A DNA stretch of 64,000 bases from Lachnospiraceae bacterium (lineage in GTDB: Bacteria; Bacillota; Clostridia; Lachnospirales; Lachnospiraceae): NCBI GenBank assembly GCA_017622575.1, contig JAGAQU010000061.1, forward strand, positions 1 to 64,000. The letters are read 5' to 3'. Shown here in pieces: positions 50,677 to 59,827 of this stretch. The notes under the pieces were generated by a model. The model ran no database searches. It was not told the origin of the DNA and worked only from the letters and a program-made list of their open reading frames with translations. Both the position numbers and the translations under genes were made by a program. How positions within the stretch are numbered: position 1 is the stretch's first letter; each line of letters begins with the position of its first letter.

Positions 50677-52329
50677 ATGGGAAGTTACGCATTTGGTTTT
50701 GACTATGGTACGCTGTCCTGCCGGGGGATTGCCATTGATCTCGAAAACGGGCAGGTAGTTGCAACAGCAGAAGAGAAATATGCGCACGGAGTGATCAGCG
50801 GGAAAATGTATCATGCTGATATTCCACTGAAAAAGGACTGGAATCTGCAGGATCCTATGGACTGGCTGTTCTGTATTTGCCAGATCTCAAAAAGAATGCT
50901 GAAGGAAGGTAATATCAGGTCTGAGGAAGTAAAGAGTATAGGTACAGATTTTACAAGCTGTACGCTGCTTCCGGTAAAAAAGGATGGAACACCTTTGTGT
51001 GAGTTGGCAGAGTACAGGGATAAGCCCAATGCCTGGCCAAAGCTCTGGAAGCACCATGGAGCACAGAAATATGCGGAGGAAATTGAAGCGTATGCAAAGG
51101 AGCATACCACCTGGCTGAAGGATTATTTTGGCGGAGCGGTCTCCTCTGAATGGGTATTTCCAAAGCTTCTGCAGGTGCTCAGGGAAAATCCGGAAATATA
51201 TGATGCGGCAGACTATTTTATGGAAGCTGTGGATTATATCGTGATGGCTCTGACCGGAAAGGTGACGAGGTGCAGTGCAACACTGGGAGTTAACTGTTTC
51301 TATGTGAAGGGACAGGGATATCCTGATCAGGAGTTCCTTAAGGCTATTGACCCTGAGCTCGCGGATGTAACAGAGACAAAGCTGTCAGGGGAAATTCTTA
51401 CGGTGGGGGATCCTGCCGGACATCTGACAGAGGATATGGCTGCCCGGATGGGACTGACTACAGAGGTCGTGGTGGCAGCAGGACACAGTGATGGAGCAGT
51501 GGCCGGATGTGGTGCCGGGGTGACAGAAAGCGGAAGCATGATACTTGTAATGGGAACCAGCACCTGCCATCAGATGATGTATAAGGATTATCACGCATTT
51601 GAAGGACTGTGTTCAATCGCTGCAGATGGCATGGTACCGGGACTCTATGGCTATGAGTCGGGGCAGCCTGCCACAGGAGATATTTTTCAGTGGTTTGTAG
51701 AAACGGGAGTGCCGGAACGGTATTACCGGGAAGCAGAAGAAAAAAAGCAAAGCATTTTACAGTATCTGGGTGAGCTTGCTGCTATGATAGAACCGGGTAC
51801 CACCGGACTGGTGGCGCTTGACTGGTTTAATGGAAACAGAAGTATTCTTTCCAATTATAATCTGTCCGGGTTGATTGTAGGACTTACGCTGGCAACCAGA
51901 ACAGAGGAGATCTACCGGACACTGGTGGAGGCTAATGTATTTGGCTCCAGAAGGATTCTGGATAATTATGAAGAAAATGGTGTCCCGATTTCGCAGATTT
52001 ATGCGGTAGGAGGCATTGCCAGAAAGAGTCCGTGGATCATGCAGATGTGTGCAGATGTTTTTGGAAAAGAAGTGATCGTACCACTGGTTGACAATGTACC
52101 CGCTCATGGAGCAGCAGTGTGTGGTGCTGTGGCACTTGGAAAAAACGGAAGTAAGGAAGGCTTTACTGACTTTACAGAAGCGGTAGAGGTACTGATCCCG
52201 AAGGACAGGCATGTTTATACGCCGGATGCGGCAAAGACGAAGGCTTATGCAAGAGTTTATGAAGCTTATAAGAAACTATATGATATGTTTGGAAAGGACG
52301 ATTCTTTTATGAAGAATCTCCGGAAATGA
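50677..52329 (+). CDS. ribulokinase-like FGGY carbohydrate kinase
   Basis: A 550-residue kinase. The N-terminal GFDYGTLSCRGIAIDL phosphate loop and HGVISG block, and ALDWFNGNRSILSNYNLSG in the second half, match AraB ribulokinases. GTSTCHQMM and the ATP-site AVGGIARKSPWIMQM complete the set. The length fits AraB. No arabinose isomerase or ribulose-5-P epimerase (AraA, AraD) is next to it, so L-ribulose may not be the substrate. It likely phosphorylates the ketose that the adjoining ABC importer brings in. Confidence 0.9.
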   Translation: MGSYAFGFDYGTLSCRGIAIDLENGQVVATAEEKYAHGVISGKMYHADIPLKKDWNLQDPMDWLFCICQISKRMLKEGNIRSEEVKSIGTDFTSCTLLPVKKDGTPLCELAEYRDKPNAWPKLWKHHGAQKYAEEIEAYAKEHTTWLKDYFGGAVSSEWVFPKLLQVLRENPEIYDAADYFMEAVDYIVMALTGKVTRCSATLGVNCFYVKGQGYPDQEFLKAIDPELADVTETKLSGEILTVGDPAGHLTEDMAARMGLTTEVVVAAGHSDGAVAGCGAGVTESGSMILVMGTSTCHQMMYKDYHAFEGLCSIAADGMVPGLYGYESGQPATGDIFQWFVETGVPERYYREAEEKKQSILQYLGELAAMIEPGTTGLVALDWFNGNRSILSNYNLSGLIVGLTLATRTEEIYRTLVEANVFGSRRILDNYEENGVPISQIYAVGGIARKSPWIMQMCADVFGKEVIVPLVDNVPAHGAAVCGAVALGKNGSKEGFTDFTEAVEVLIPKDRHVYTPDAAKTKAYARVYEAYKKLYDMFGKDDSFMKNLRK

Positions 52330-52348
52330 GAAAAAAGGAGGATTGCTT

Positions 52349-53392
52349 ATGAAAAGAGAACTGGTAGCATTATCACTGGCGGCTGTAATGCTGAGCTCAC
52401 TGGTTATGGGCTGTGGAGGAAGCAGCACAGAAACAGCTTCTGCAGATACAGCAGGTGACACAACAGCTTCTGAGGGTGGTTATACAATCGCAACGGTCGT
52501 AAAGGATATGTCTGATCCATGGTGTCTGCGCCATGAGGAGGGTGTAAAGGAGTATGCGGCAGAAACAGGAAATAACTGTTATGTAAAAGGACCTGCAAAG
52601 ACTGATTCCGCAGAGCAGATCCAGGTGATTGAACAGCTGATCTCACAGGACATTGATGCACTGTGTGTAGTGCCTATCGATCCCGAGGCCTGTGCGCCGG
52701 TACTGCAGAAGGCAAGAGATAAGGGAATTGTAGTGATTACCCATGAAGCAGAAGGCTTTGAGGCATGTGACTATGATCTGGAGGCTTTTAATAACAAGGA
52801 ATATGGTGAAGCCATGATGGATGAGCTTGCCAAGGCCATGAATTATGAAGGCAAATATGTTACCATGGTTGCATTCCTTTCTTCTGTATCCCACAATGAC
52901 TGGATGGATGCAGCAGTAGCACACCAGAAGGAAGCATATCCCAATATGGAGCTGATTCCGGAAGAAAGACTGGAATGTGAAGATAACATGAATATGGCTT
53001 ATGAAAAGGCTAAGGAAATCATAAAGAAGTATCCTGATATCAAGGGCTTCCTGGGGGCTTCCAGCTATGATCCGCCCGGAGCAGCAAAGGCCATTGATGA
53101 GCTTGGTATGACCGGTCAGATTTATGCGGTAGGAACAGGCGTGGCATCCGTATCAGGTCCTTATCTTGAGTCAGGCTCCAATCCCTGTGTGCTCTGCTGG
53201 GATCCTGCTCTCTCAGGAAAGGCTATGTGCCAACTGGCAACAATGGTACTGAATGGAGAGAAGGATAAGATCCAGACAGGTCTTGATCTTGGCATTGAGG
53301 GCTACAACAGTGTCAATGTAAATGGCACAGATATCAGTGGTAATGCGATCCTTGTAATCAATAAGGACAACATGGCTGAATACAATTTCTAA
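52349..53392 (+). CDS. RhaS/LsrB-like sugar-binding lipoprotein
   Basis: A 347-residue substrate-binding protein of the type I periplasmic fold. The signal peptide ends in a lipobox with Cys at about residue 24 (SSLVMGCGG), then a Ser/Thr/Ala-rich linker. VVPIDPEACAPVLQKARDKG, THEAEGFEACDYDLEAF and the late VLCWDPALSGKA block resemble the rhamnose/autoinducer-2 binding group. The ATG has an ideal AAAGGAGG. A stable stem-loop follows the gene. Confidence 0.88.
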   Translation: MKRELVALSLAAVMLSSLVMGCGGSSTETASADTAGDTTASEGGYTIATVVKDMSDPWCLRHEEGVKEYAAETGNNCYVKGPAKTDSAEQIQVIEQLISQDIDALCVVPIDPEACAPVLQKARDKGIVVITHEAEGFEACDYDLEAFNNKEYGEAMMDELAKAMNYEGKYVTMVAFLSSVSHNDWMDAAVAHQKEAYPNMELIPEERLECEDNMNMAYEKAKEIIKKYPDIKGFLGASSYDPPGAAKAIDELGMTGQIYAVGTGVASVSGPYLESGSNPCVLCWDPALSGKAMCQLATMVLNGEKDKIQTGLDLGIEGYNSVNVNGTDISGNAILVINKDNMAEYNF

Positions 53393-53414
53393 AAAGGCAG
53401 AAGGAGAGAATATT

Positions 53415-53456
53415 ATAATGCTTGCATATTCCAAAGACGGAATACGCAAGCATTAT
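53415..53456 (+). repeat. stem-loop between binding-protein and ATPase genes
   Basis: ATAATGCTTGC (53415-53425) pairs with GCAAGCATTAT (53446-53456), and an inner TTCC/GGAA pair continues the stem. There is no T run, so it is more likely to protect the upstream mRNA end, raising binding-protein levels, than to end transcription. Confidence 0.7.
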
Positions 53457-53484
53457 ATCTCTAAGAGAAAGGTATGGTACGCAA

Positions 53485-54996
53485 ATGAGTGAAATCTTAT
53501 TACAGGCGAAACAGATTTCCAAGCATTTTGGCGGAGTAACCGCACTTGACAGGGTGGATCTTACCATAAAAAAGGGAGAAATCCATTGCCTGATGGGAGA
53601 AAACGGATGCGGAAAATCAACGCTGATTAAAATTATTTCCGGCTTTTACAGACCGGATGGGGGAAGTATTACATTTGAGGGGAAGGAATACGACAGACTT
53701 TCCATTGCGGAATCAATAGGACTGGGAATTCAGGTTATTTATCAGGATATGTCTATTTTTCCCAATCTGACTGTAGCAGAAAATATTGCGATCAACAATG
53801 AGCTTTATAACCGCAGGAAGCTTGTGAACTGGAAGGCGGTAAAGAGCATTGCAAAAGAGGCGCTGGATCATATTGGTATTGAACTGCCACTAGAGGCTGT
53901 TGTGGGAGAGCTTTCCGTTGCTGATAAGCAGCTGATTGCTATCGCCAGGGCGATTCTGAATAATTCCAAACTGATTATTATGGACGAGCCCACATCTGCA
54001 CTGACAAGGAAAGAGGTAGACAAGCTGTTTAAGGTTATCAGACAGCTACAGCAGGAGGGCATTTCCACACTGTTTGTCAGCCACAAGCTGGATGAGGTAT
54101 TTGAGATCGCAGATCAGTTTACGGTTTTCAGAAATGGAAAGCTCGTAGTAGCCGATTCTGCAAAGAATATCAATGACGAGCAGTTTGTTTATTATATGAC
54201 AGGAAGAAAGCTGGAAGAGGTTGCTTTTACACCTAAGAAGATCGACCATGACAGAGCGATTCTGAAGGTAGAGAATCTGGGACTGACGAACGGCTTTGCA
54301 AACATCAGCTTTGAGATCCATCCGGGAGAGATCCTTGGTATCACGGGACTTCTCGGCTCCGGACGTACAGAGCTTGCCAAAACTCTGTTTGGACTTTACA
54401 GTGCCACAGAAGGACATATTTATATTGACGGCAGAGAGGTTCAGATCAGAACTCCCATGGATGCGATCCGGCATAAAATTGCCTACGTGCCGGAGGACCG
54501 TCTGACAGAGGGACTTTTCCTGACACAGTCGATTGAGAACAACATGATCGTTTCCAATATTGACCGTTTAAAGACAGGAAAGAAGACTGTGGATTATGAA
54601 AAAGGACATGAGGACAGTCTTGCCTGGGTAAAGAACCTTGGGATCAAGCTCAATGAGCTTAAGGATGGCATCCAGACACTTTCCGGCGGAAACCAGCAGA
54701 AGGTTGTTCTTGGTAAATGGCTTGAGACAGAGCCAAGAGTACTGATCCTGAACGGGCCTACGGTTGGCGTTGATATTGCTGCCAAATTTGATATACATGC
54801 TTATTTAAGAACACTTGCAGAAAAAATGAATCTTGCCATTCTTCTGATCTCCGATGATATTTCAGAAGTGCTCAATAACTGCAACAGAATCCTGATTATT
54901 AAAAATGGTCGGATTGTCAGTGAGCATGTCAATACAGAGCTGGACCAGCACAGGCTTCAGGAGCTGGTTACGGGAAGTAAGGAGGAAACAGCATGA
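53485..54996 (+). CDS. sugar ABC transporter ATP-binding protein, CUT2 type (two ATPase modules)
   Basis: A 503-residue protein with tandem ATPase domains. Module 1 has Walker A GENGCGKST, signature LSVADKQLI and Walker B LIIMDEPTSALT. Module 2 has a divergent Walker A (GLLGSGRTE), an intact signature LSGGNQQKV, and a Walker B that reads RVLILNGPTVGVD, with Asn and Gly where Asp and Glu are normal. One-site degeneracy is common in CUT2 transporters. I start at ATG 53485; an upstream extension would translate through the stem-loop. It overlaps the permease gene by 4 bp. Confidence 0.9.
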   Translation: MSEILLQAKQISKHFGGVTALDRVDLTIKKGEIHCLMGENGCGKSTLIKIISGFYRPDGGSITFEGKEYDRLSIAESIGLGIQVIYQDMSIFPNLTVAENIAINNELYNRRKLVNWKAVKSIAKEALDHIGIELPLEAVVGELSVADKQLIAIARAILNNSKLIIMDEPTSALTRKEVDKLFKVIRQLQQEGISTLFVSHKLDEVFEIADQFTVFRNGKLVVADSAKNINDEQFVYYMTGRKLEEVAFTPKKIDHDRAILKVENLGLTNGFANISFEIHPGEILGITGLLGSGRTELAKTLFGLYSATEGHIYIDGREVQIRTPMDAIRHKIAYVPEDRLTEGLFLTQSIENNMIVSNIDRLKTGKKTVDYEKGHEDSLAWVKNLGIKLNELKDGIQTLSGGNQQKVVLGKWLETEPRVLILNGPTVGVDIAAKFDIHAYLRTLAEKMNLAILLISDDISEVLNNCNRILIIKNGRIVSEHVNTELDQHRLQELVTGSKEETA

Positions 54997-56024
54997 AGGG
55001 CAAAAACTTACTGAAGAAAAATGAATTCTATATTGTGATCATCATTGCAGTGCTGGCCTGCATTATCCAGGCGATCAGCGGACAGTTCTTTACCTCCAAC
55101 AATCTAGTGGATCTTTTAAGGAGCATGATCGTGCCGGGAATGATGGCTGCCGGTCTGTTTATGGTCATTGTATCAGGAAACATTGATGTTTCCTTTCCCT
55201 ATACGGCAATGCTCTGTATGTTTGCCGTAACAAAGTGGTTTTCTGTGATTAATTATCAGGGACCGGTATTTCTGGCATTTCTGATCGCTGGACTGATTGG
55301 CCTGGTGCTTGGACTTCTGAATGGTGTCCTTGCTGCCTGGCTGAAGCTTCCGACATTGATCATTACACTTGGTACCTGCACGATCTTCCTTGGAATTACC
55401 CAGGGTGTCCTGCAGAGCAGTGTTATCTCCGTGCTGCCGGCACCAATGGCCAAAATGGCGGCAACCAATCTGTTCAGCGTAGTAAACGGAGAAACGGGGC
55501 TTGGCAGCTCCATGCCAGTCAGTATCCTGTTCCTGATTGCCATTTATCTGATCGTAGGCTTTATCATGAAGTATACCATGCTGGGACGTGGGATCTATGC
55601 AGTGGGCGGTGATCCGGTAGCGGCAGAAAGAGCAGGCTTTAACGTAAACTTTATTCGTATCTTTGTCTTTACCTTTATGGGTGTCGTTGGCGGAATTACC
55701 GGCATCACACAGGTTACTGTTTCCGGAATGTGTCAGATCAACTTCTTTGATGGGTATGAGATGACGATTATCGCAGCTGTCGTACTTGGCGGTGCCAATA
55801 TCGCAGGTGGCTCCGGAACAGTGATCGGAACCTTCCTTGGCGTGCTACTGATGAAAATGATCTCCAACAACCTGATTCTGCTTGGCATTCCGACAAACTG
55901 GAGCAAGTTCATGACAGGTATTCTGATCATTGCCGGTGTGAGCATGTCAGCCTATAAGAGCGTGCTTGCAAAGCGCAGGGTCGCATCCAATATTCTGGAA
56001 GACGGACATAAGGAGGAGGCATAG
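54993..56024 (+). CDS. sugar ABC transporter permease (CUT2, first subunit)
   Basis: A 343-residue membrane protein with about 9-10 helices. LFMVIVSGNIDVSFPYTAML, GVLAAWLKLPTLIITLGT and the AGG-like GANIAGGSGTVIGTFLG region match RbsC/LsrC-type permeases. Overlaps the ATPase gene (ATGA). It pairs with the second, different permease next to it, the arrangement found in rhamnose and AI-2 importers (RhaPQ, LsrCD) but not in ribose systems. Confidence 0.9.
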   Translation: MKGKNLLKKNEFYIVIIIAVLACIIQAISGQFFTSNNLVDLLRSMIVPGMMAAGLFMVIVSGNIDVSFPYTAMLCMFAVTKWFSVINYQGPVFLAFLIAGLIGLVLGLLNGVLAAWLKLPTLIITLGTCTIFLGITQGVLQSSVISVLPAPMAKMAATNLFSVVNGETGLGSSMPVSILFLIAIYLIVGFIMKYTMLGRGIYAVGGDPVAAERAGFNVNFIRIFVFTFMGVVGGITGITQVTVSGMCQINFFDGYEMTIIAAVVLGGANIAGGSGTVIGTFLGVLLMKMISNNLILLGIPTNWSKFMTGILIIAGVSMSAYKSVLAKRRVASNILEDGHKEEA

Positions 56025-56026
56025 TT

Positions 56027-57040
56027 ATGGGAAAGAAAAAGAGATTTGATGTAAAGAGCCTTCTGAATATCAGTTCCAACAATAAAAAACTGTTAGGAAT
56101 GCTTTTACTGGTTGTTATTGTATTGTCAATCGCAACAGGCGGCAGCTTTGCCGGGATCGGGCAGTTTAAGCTGATCGCTTATCTGTTTCCTGAAATGGGT
56201 GTACTTGCCCTTGGCATGATGCTTGCCATGGTCAGCGGTGGTATCGATCTGACTGTAATTGCAGTGGCAGATCTTGCCGGAATTTTGAGTTGCCTTTTTA
56301 TGAAAGCGATCATGCCTGCAGATGCGGCTATGCCGGTTCAAATCCTGGTGCTTCTGGTAACACTGCTCTTTGCCCTTGCGATCGGTGCAGTCTGCGGACT
56401 GTTTACAGGTATCCTGATCGCAAGAGTCGGTGTGCCGGCCATGGTGGCAACCCTTGGTGCATCTGATATTATCCTTGGAATTGCTGTTGGTATCACCAAT
56501 GGATCCTCTATCAAGGAGCTGCCTCCGATTCTGTGCAGAGTTGTTAACTTTGAGCTATTTGGGCTGATTCCCGGAACAACGATCGTATTTATCATCTGTG
56601 CAGCTCTGGTGGCATTCCTTCTGAATATGACGGCGACCGGCTTCAAGATCTACATGATCGGTTCCAATGCAACGGCTTCTGAATATTCGGGAAGTGATAA
56701 TAAGAAAATCCTGACCCTTACCTATATGATTAGTGGTATGCTTTCGGCGGTAGCTGGACTTCTGATGTGCGGACACTTCAATTCAGCCCGCTCTGACTTC
56801 GGAAAATCCTATCTGACACCGGCAATATTAATTTGTGTGTTGGCAGGTGTTAATCCTAATGGGGGAGTTGGTAAAGTTAGCGGAATTGTATTAGCAGTCA
56901 TTATTTTGCAATCACTTTCGTCTGGTTTTGCTATGTTTCCATCTATTTCTGATTATTATAAGAATCTTATATGGGGATTGGTACTAATTGGAATTATGAT
57001 TATGAATGTAGTGACAGCGAAAAAAGGGCAAAATAAGTAG
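56027..57040 (+). CDS. sugar ABC transporter permease (CUT2, second subunit)
   Basis: A 337-residue permease with about 9-10 helices. MVSGGIDLTVIAVADLAG, VPAMVATLGASDIILG and AGVNPNGGVGKVSGI are RbsC/LsrD landmarks. It starts two bases after the first permease. From about 56818 to its end the codons change sharply, from CTG and ATC to TTA, TTG and ATT, and stay AT-rich into the intergenic region. The protein remains intact, so this looks like a recombined 3' end. Confidence 0.9.
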   Translation: MGKKKRFDVKSLLNISSNNKKLLGMLLLVVIVLSIATGGSFAGIGQFKLIAYLFPEMGVLALGMMLAMVSGGIDLTVIAVADLAGILSCLFMKAIMPADAAMPVQILVLLVTLLFALAIGAVCGLFTGILIARVGVPAMVATLGASDIILGIAVGITNGSSIKELPPILCRVVNFELFGLIPGTTIVFIICAALVAFLLNMTATGFKIYMIGSNATASEYSGSDNKKILTLTYMISGMLSAVAGLLMCGHFNSARSDFGKSYLTPAILICVLAGVNPNGGVGKVSGIVLAVIILQSLSSGFAMFPSISDYYKNLIWGLVLIGIMIMNVVTAKKGQNK

Positions 57041-57047
57041 ACAACCA

Positions 57048-57076
57048 TTGACAAATAGAAAGGTATAGTGTAGCCT
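57048..57076 (+). promoter_or_regulatory. probable promoter of the metK leader
   Basis: A perfect TTGACA (57048-57053) is followed after 17 bp by TAGCCT (57071-57076), a weak -10. It sits right after the permease stop and about 60 bp upstream of the riboswitch. Confidence 0.45.
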
Positions 57077-57134
57077 ATAAGCAGATGTCAGTCAGAAATT
57101 GGCATTCGAATAGAAAAATTTAATAATGTGCAAT

Positions 57135-57247
57135 CTCTTATTCAGAGTGGTGGAGGTACATAGGACCTGAGAAGCCACGGCAACCCCGATAACGGAAGGT
57201 GCCTACCTGAGCGAGTGAAAGCCTTAAGGCGAATCGAACAATAAGAG
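57135..57247 (+). promoter_or_regulatory. SAM-I (S-box) riboswitch of metK
   Basis: The P1 stem pairs CTCTTATT (57135-57142) with AATAAGAG (57240-57247). Between are the conserved AGTGGTGGAGG, ACCTGAGAAGCCACGGCAAC and GGAAGGTGCC blocks, then the GAGCGAGTGAAAGCC arm. SAM binding stabilises P1 and allows the terminator downstream to form, shutting off metK when SAM is plentiful. Confidence 0.95.
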
Positions 57248-57267
57248 GATTTGATAATCGAACGTCG

Positions 57268-57300
57268 ATCCGCTTATTTAATAAATAAGCGGATTTTTCT
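57268..57300 (+). terminator. riboswitch expression-platform terminator
   Basis: ATCCGCTTATTT pairs with AAATAAGCGGAT around an A/T loop, followed by TTTTT. Its left arm (CTTATT) resembles the P1 5' strand, so the 3' strand of P1 (AATAAGAG) may pair with it as the anti-terminator. Confidence 0.9.
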
Positions 57301-57351
57301 GTCGCAGATTCATTCTGCACATCAAAAAATGAATAACAAAGGAGAGAAAAA

Positions 57352-58539
57352 ATGGAAAAAAGATTATTTACTTCCGAATCAGTAACAGAAGGCCATCCCG
57401 ACAAAGTCTGCGATGCCATTTCAGATGCAATTCTTGATGCCTGCATGGAAAAAGATCCCATGAGCCGTGTGGCATGCGAGACAGCTACCTGTACAGGCTT
57501 CGTTCTGGTAACAGGTGAGATTACCACAAATGCTTATGTGGATATTCAGAAAATTGTGCGTGACACCGTAAAGGAAATCGGTTATACCAAATCAGAATAC
57601 GGTTTTGACGGAAATACCTGTGCAGTTTTAGTTGCAATCGATGAGCAGTCAGCAGATATCGCCATGGGCGTAGACAAGGCGCTGGAAGCTAAGGAAAACA
57701 AAATGTCTGACGCTGAGATCGAAGCCATCGGTGCAGGAGATCAGGGTATGATGTTTGGCTATGCAACCAACGAGACAGAGGAATATATGCCCTACTCCAT
57801 TTCCCTTGCACACAAGCTTGCACGTCAGCTGACCAAGGTTCGTAAGGACGGTACCTTAAAGTATTTAAGACCCGATGGAAAAAGCCAGGTTTCCGTAGAG
57901 TATGACGAAAACGGCAAACCCATCCGTCTGGAAGCAGTTGTATTGTCTACCCAGCATGATCCGGATGTGACTCAGGAACAGATCCATGAAGATATCAAGA
58001 AGTATGTGTTTGCTCCCATTCTTCCCAAGGAGCTTCTGGATGAGAATACCAAGTATTTTATCAATCCCACAGGCCGTTTCGTAATCGGCGGACCTCACGG
58101 AGATGCCGGACTGACCGGTCGTAAGATCATCGTAGATACCTACGGTGGATATGCCCGTCACGGCGGCGGTGCTTTCTCCGGTAAGGATTGCACCAAGGTT
58201 GACCGTTCCGCAGCTTATGCAGCGCGTTACGTCGCAAAGAACATTGTGGCAGCAGGACTTGCGGACAGATGCGAGATCCAGTTGTCCTATGCTATTGGTG
58301 TGGCACAGCCTACTTCCATCATGGTAGATACCTTCGGCACGGGCAAGATTTCCGATGAGAAGCTGGTTGATGTGGTAAGAGAGAATTTTGATCTTCGTCC
58401 TGCAGGAATCATCAAGATGCTGGATCTTCGTCGTCCTATTTACAAGCAGACCGCTGCTTACGGACATTTCGGACGCAATGACCTTGATCTTCCCTGGGAA
58501 AAGCTTGACAAGGTCGAGGCTCTTAAGAAATACGTATAA
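57352..58539 (+). CDS. metK: S-adenosylmethionine synthetase
   Basis: A 395-residue enzyme. [20 protein letters not shown] binds ATP at the N-terminus, [12 protein letters not shown] is the first family signature, and [16 protein letters not shown] the second. It makes SAM from methionine and ATP. The length is normal. An S-box riboswitch controls it. GGAGAG precedes the ATG, and the PfkB gene follows after 14 bp. Confidence 0.97.
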   Translation: MEKRLFTSESVTEGHPDKVCDAISDAILDACMEKDPMSRVACETATCTGFVLVTGEITTNAYVDIQKIVRDTVKEIGYTKSEYGFDGNTCAVLVAIDEQSADIAMGVDKALEAKENKMSDAEIEAIGAGDQGMMFGYATNETEEYMPYSISLAHKLARQLTKVRKDGTLKYLRPDGKSQVSVEYDENGKPIRLEAVVLSTQHDPDVTQEQIHEDIKKYVFAPILPKELLDENTKYFINPTGRFVIGGPHGDAGLTGRKIIVDTYGGYARHGGGAFSGKDCTKVDRSAAYAARYVAKNIVAAGLADRCEIQLSYAIGVAQPTSIMVDTFGTGKISDEKLVDVVRENFDLRPAGIIKMLDLRRPIYKQTAAYGHFGRNDLDLPWEKLDKVEALKKYV

Positions 58540-58553
58540 GAACGCATAGAGGT

Positions 58554-59360
58554 ATGAAGACAAAAATCGTAACAATGACGACCATGTGCGGAGACATTTT
58601 CGATGCCACAGGGGAGATAAGACCCGGAGGGGAAGCCTTAAATTTTGCTGCCATTGCCAGTGAATATCCTCACGTGGAGATCAGCCTTGTGGGTGCGATC
58701 GGGGATGACGAATGCGGCAGGGAGATCCTGAAATCGATTCAAAATAAGAAGATCGATCAAAGCTGTATTCATGTGGTGGCGGGAGGAACTACGGCATGCA
58801 ACCGCACTTATCTGACAGAGCAGGGAGACCGTTATTACAAGGAGGATTCTTGGAACGGCGGTGTGTACAATACCTTCCGTCTTACAGATAAGGACAGAGA
58901 AAAGCTGAAAGAAGCCGATATCGTATTTTTGAATTTTGAGTGTACCAATTTTGATGAGGTGCTGGAGCTGAAAAGGAAACTTGGATTTCAACTGGCAGTT
59001 GATTTTGATGTGGCGAGAGATCTGGAAAAGCTGGAAAGTATTGCGGCAGATGTGGATTTCTTCTTTATCAGCGGAGAGGAAAGCCTGCTTCCGGTGTTCA
59101 GGGACTGGTCATTAAAGTATGACGGTATTTTTAATGTCACCCTGGCGGAAAAGGGAAGTGTATCCTTCCAAAAAGGACAGGCATACCGCACCCTTGCCGT
59201 TCCGGTAGAAGAGATCATTGACACGACCGGATGCGGGGACAGCTACCACAGCGCTTTTATCTGTTTCTATGTCAAGGAGAGAGATATCCTGAAAGCCATG
59301 GAGGAAGGCTCGAGAGCAGCCTCGGAAACACTGACCCATTTAGGCGGGTTTACTTATTAG
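58554..59360 (+). CDS. PfkB family sugar kinase (fructoselysine kinase-like)
   Basis: A 268-residue ribokinase-type enzyme. RPGGEALNFAAIASEYP near residue 22 is the first PfkB block, and DTTGCGDSYHSAF near 224 the second, with Cys in place of the usual Ala in DTxGAGD. The catalytic Asp is kept. It is shorter than ribokinase and resembles fructoselysine 6-kinase (FrlD). It lies 14 bp behind metK and should share its riboswitch, an unexpected pairing. Substrate unknown. Confidence 0.83.
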   Translation: MKTKIVTMTTMCGDIFDATGEIRPGGEALNFAAIASEYPHVEISLVGAIGDDECGREILKSIQNKKIDQSCIHVVAGGTTACNRTYLTEQGDRYYKEDSWNGGVYNTFRLTDKDREKLKEADIVFLNFECTNFDEVLELKRKLGFQLAVDFDVARDLEKLESIAADVDFFFISGEESLLPVFRDWSLKYDGIFNVTLAEKGSVSFQKGQAYRTLAVPVEEIIDTTGCGDSYHSAFICFYVKERDILKAMEEGSRAASETLTHLGGFTY

Positions 59361-59384
59361 TGAGAGTATATGACTGCTACATTC

Positions 59385-59425
59385 ACAGCAGGTGACAGAC
59401 GAAAAGTTTGTCACCTGCTGTTTTT
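59385..59425 (+). terminator. terminator of the metK operon
   Basis: ACAGCAGGTGACA (59385-59397) pairs perfectly with TGTCACCTGCTGT (59409-59421), followed by TTTT. Confidence 0.92.
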
Positions 59426-59514
59426 ATGTCTTAAAGAGATTTCGATAGAGGAAACGAAGAATTATCGTGACGGAAACCGGTAAAAATATGATAAATAGAA
59501 TTCAAAATCTTATA

Positions 59515-59566
59515 TTGCTATTCTACAGCTCAAAATGTATAATATGTATATACGGTTTACACATTT
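59515..59566 (+). promoter_or_regulatory. mazEF promoter and operator
   Basis: TTGCTA (59515-59520) and TATAAT (59538-59543) are separated by 17 bp. AAAATGT (59532) and ACACATTTT (about 59558-59566) form an inverted repeat around the -10, with GTATATAC in the centre. MazE or MazEF is expected to bind such repeats and repress. Confidence 0.7.
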
Positions 59567-59581
59567 TGTGGAGGTGAATTT

Positions 59582-59827
59582 ATGAGTGAACAGGTTGCTG
59601 TCAGACCTTGGGGAAACAGTCAGGGGATTAGAATTCCCAAGAATATTCTTGAGAAATTGAATATTGGTATATCGGATACTCTGCAAATAGAAATTGAAGA
59701 TGATGCCATCGTCCTAAAAAAAACTTTTAAACACAAAACATTCGAAGAGCGTGTTGCGGAGTACGATGGGAAAATATCGGTCTGTGATTTCGATTGGGGA
59801 GAGCCGGTAGGTAAGGAGTTGTTATGA
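59582..59827 (+). CDS. mazE: MazE/AbrB-type antitoxin
   Basis: An 81-residue protein. Residues 1-48 are a swapped-hairpin AbrB/MazE DNA-binding domain (VRPWGNSQGIRIPKNIL). The acidic tail (about 55-81, EERVAEYDGK and FDWGEPVGKELL) should wrap the toxin. GGAGG lies 8 bp upstream. It overlaps the toxin gene by 4 bp, the usual antitoxin-first order. Confidence 0.92.
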   Translation: MSEQVAVRPWGNSQGIRIPKNILEKLNIGISDTLQIEIEDDAIVLKKTFKHKTFEERVAEYDGKISVCDFDWGEPVGKELL

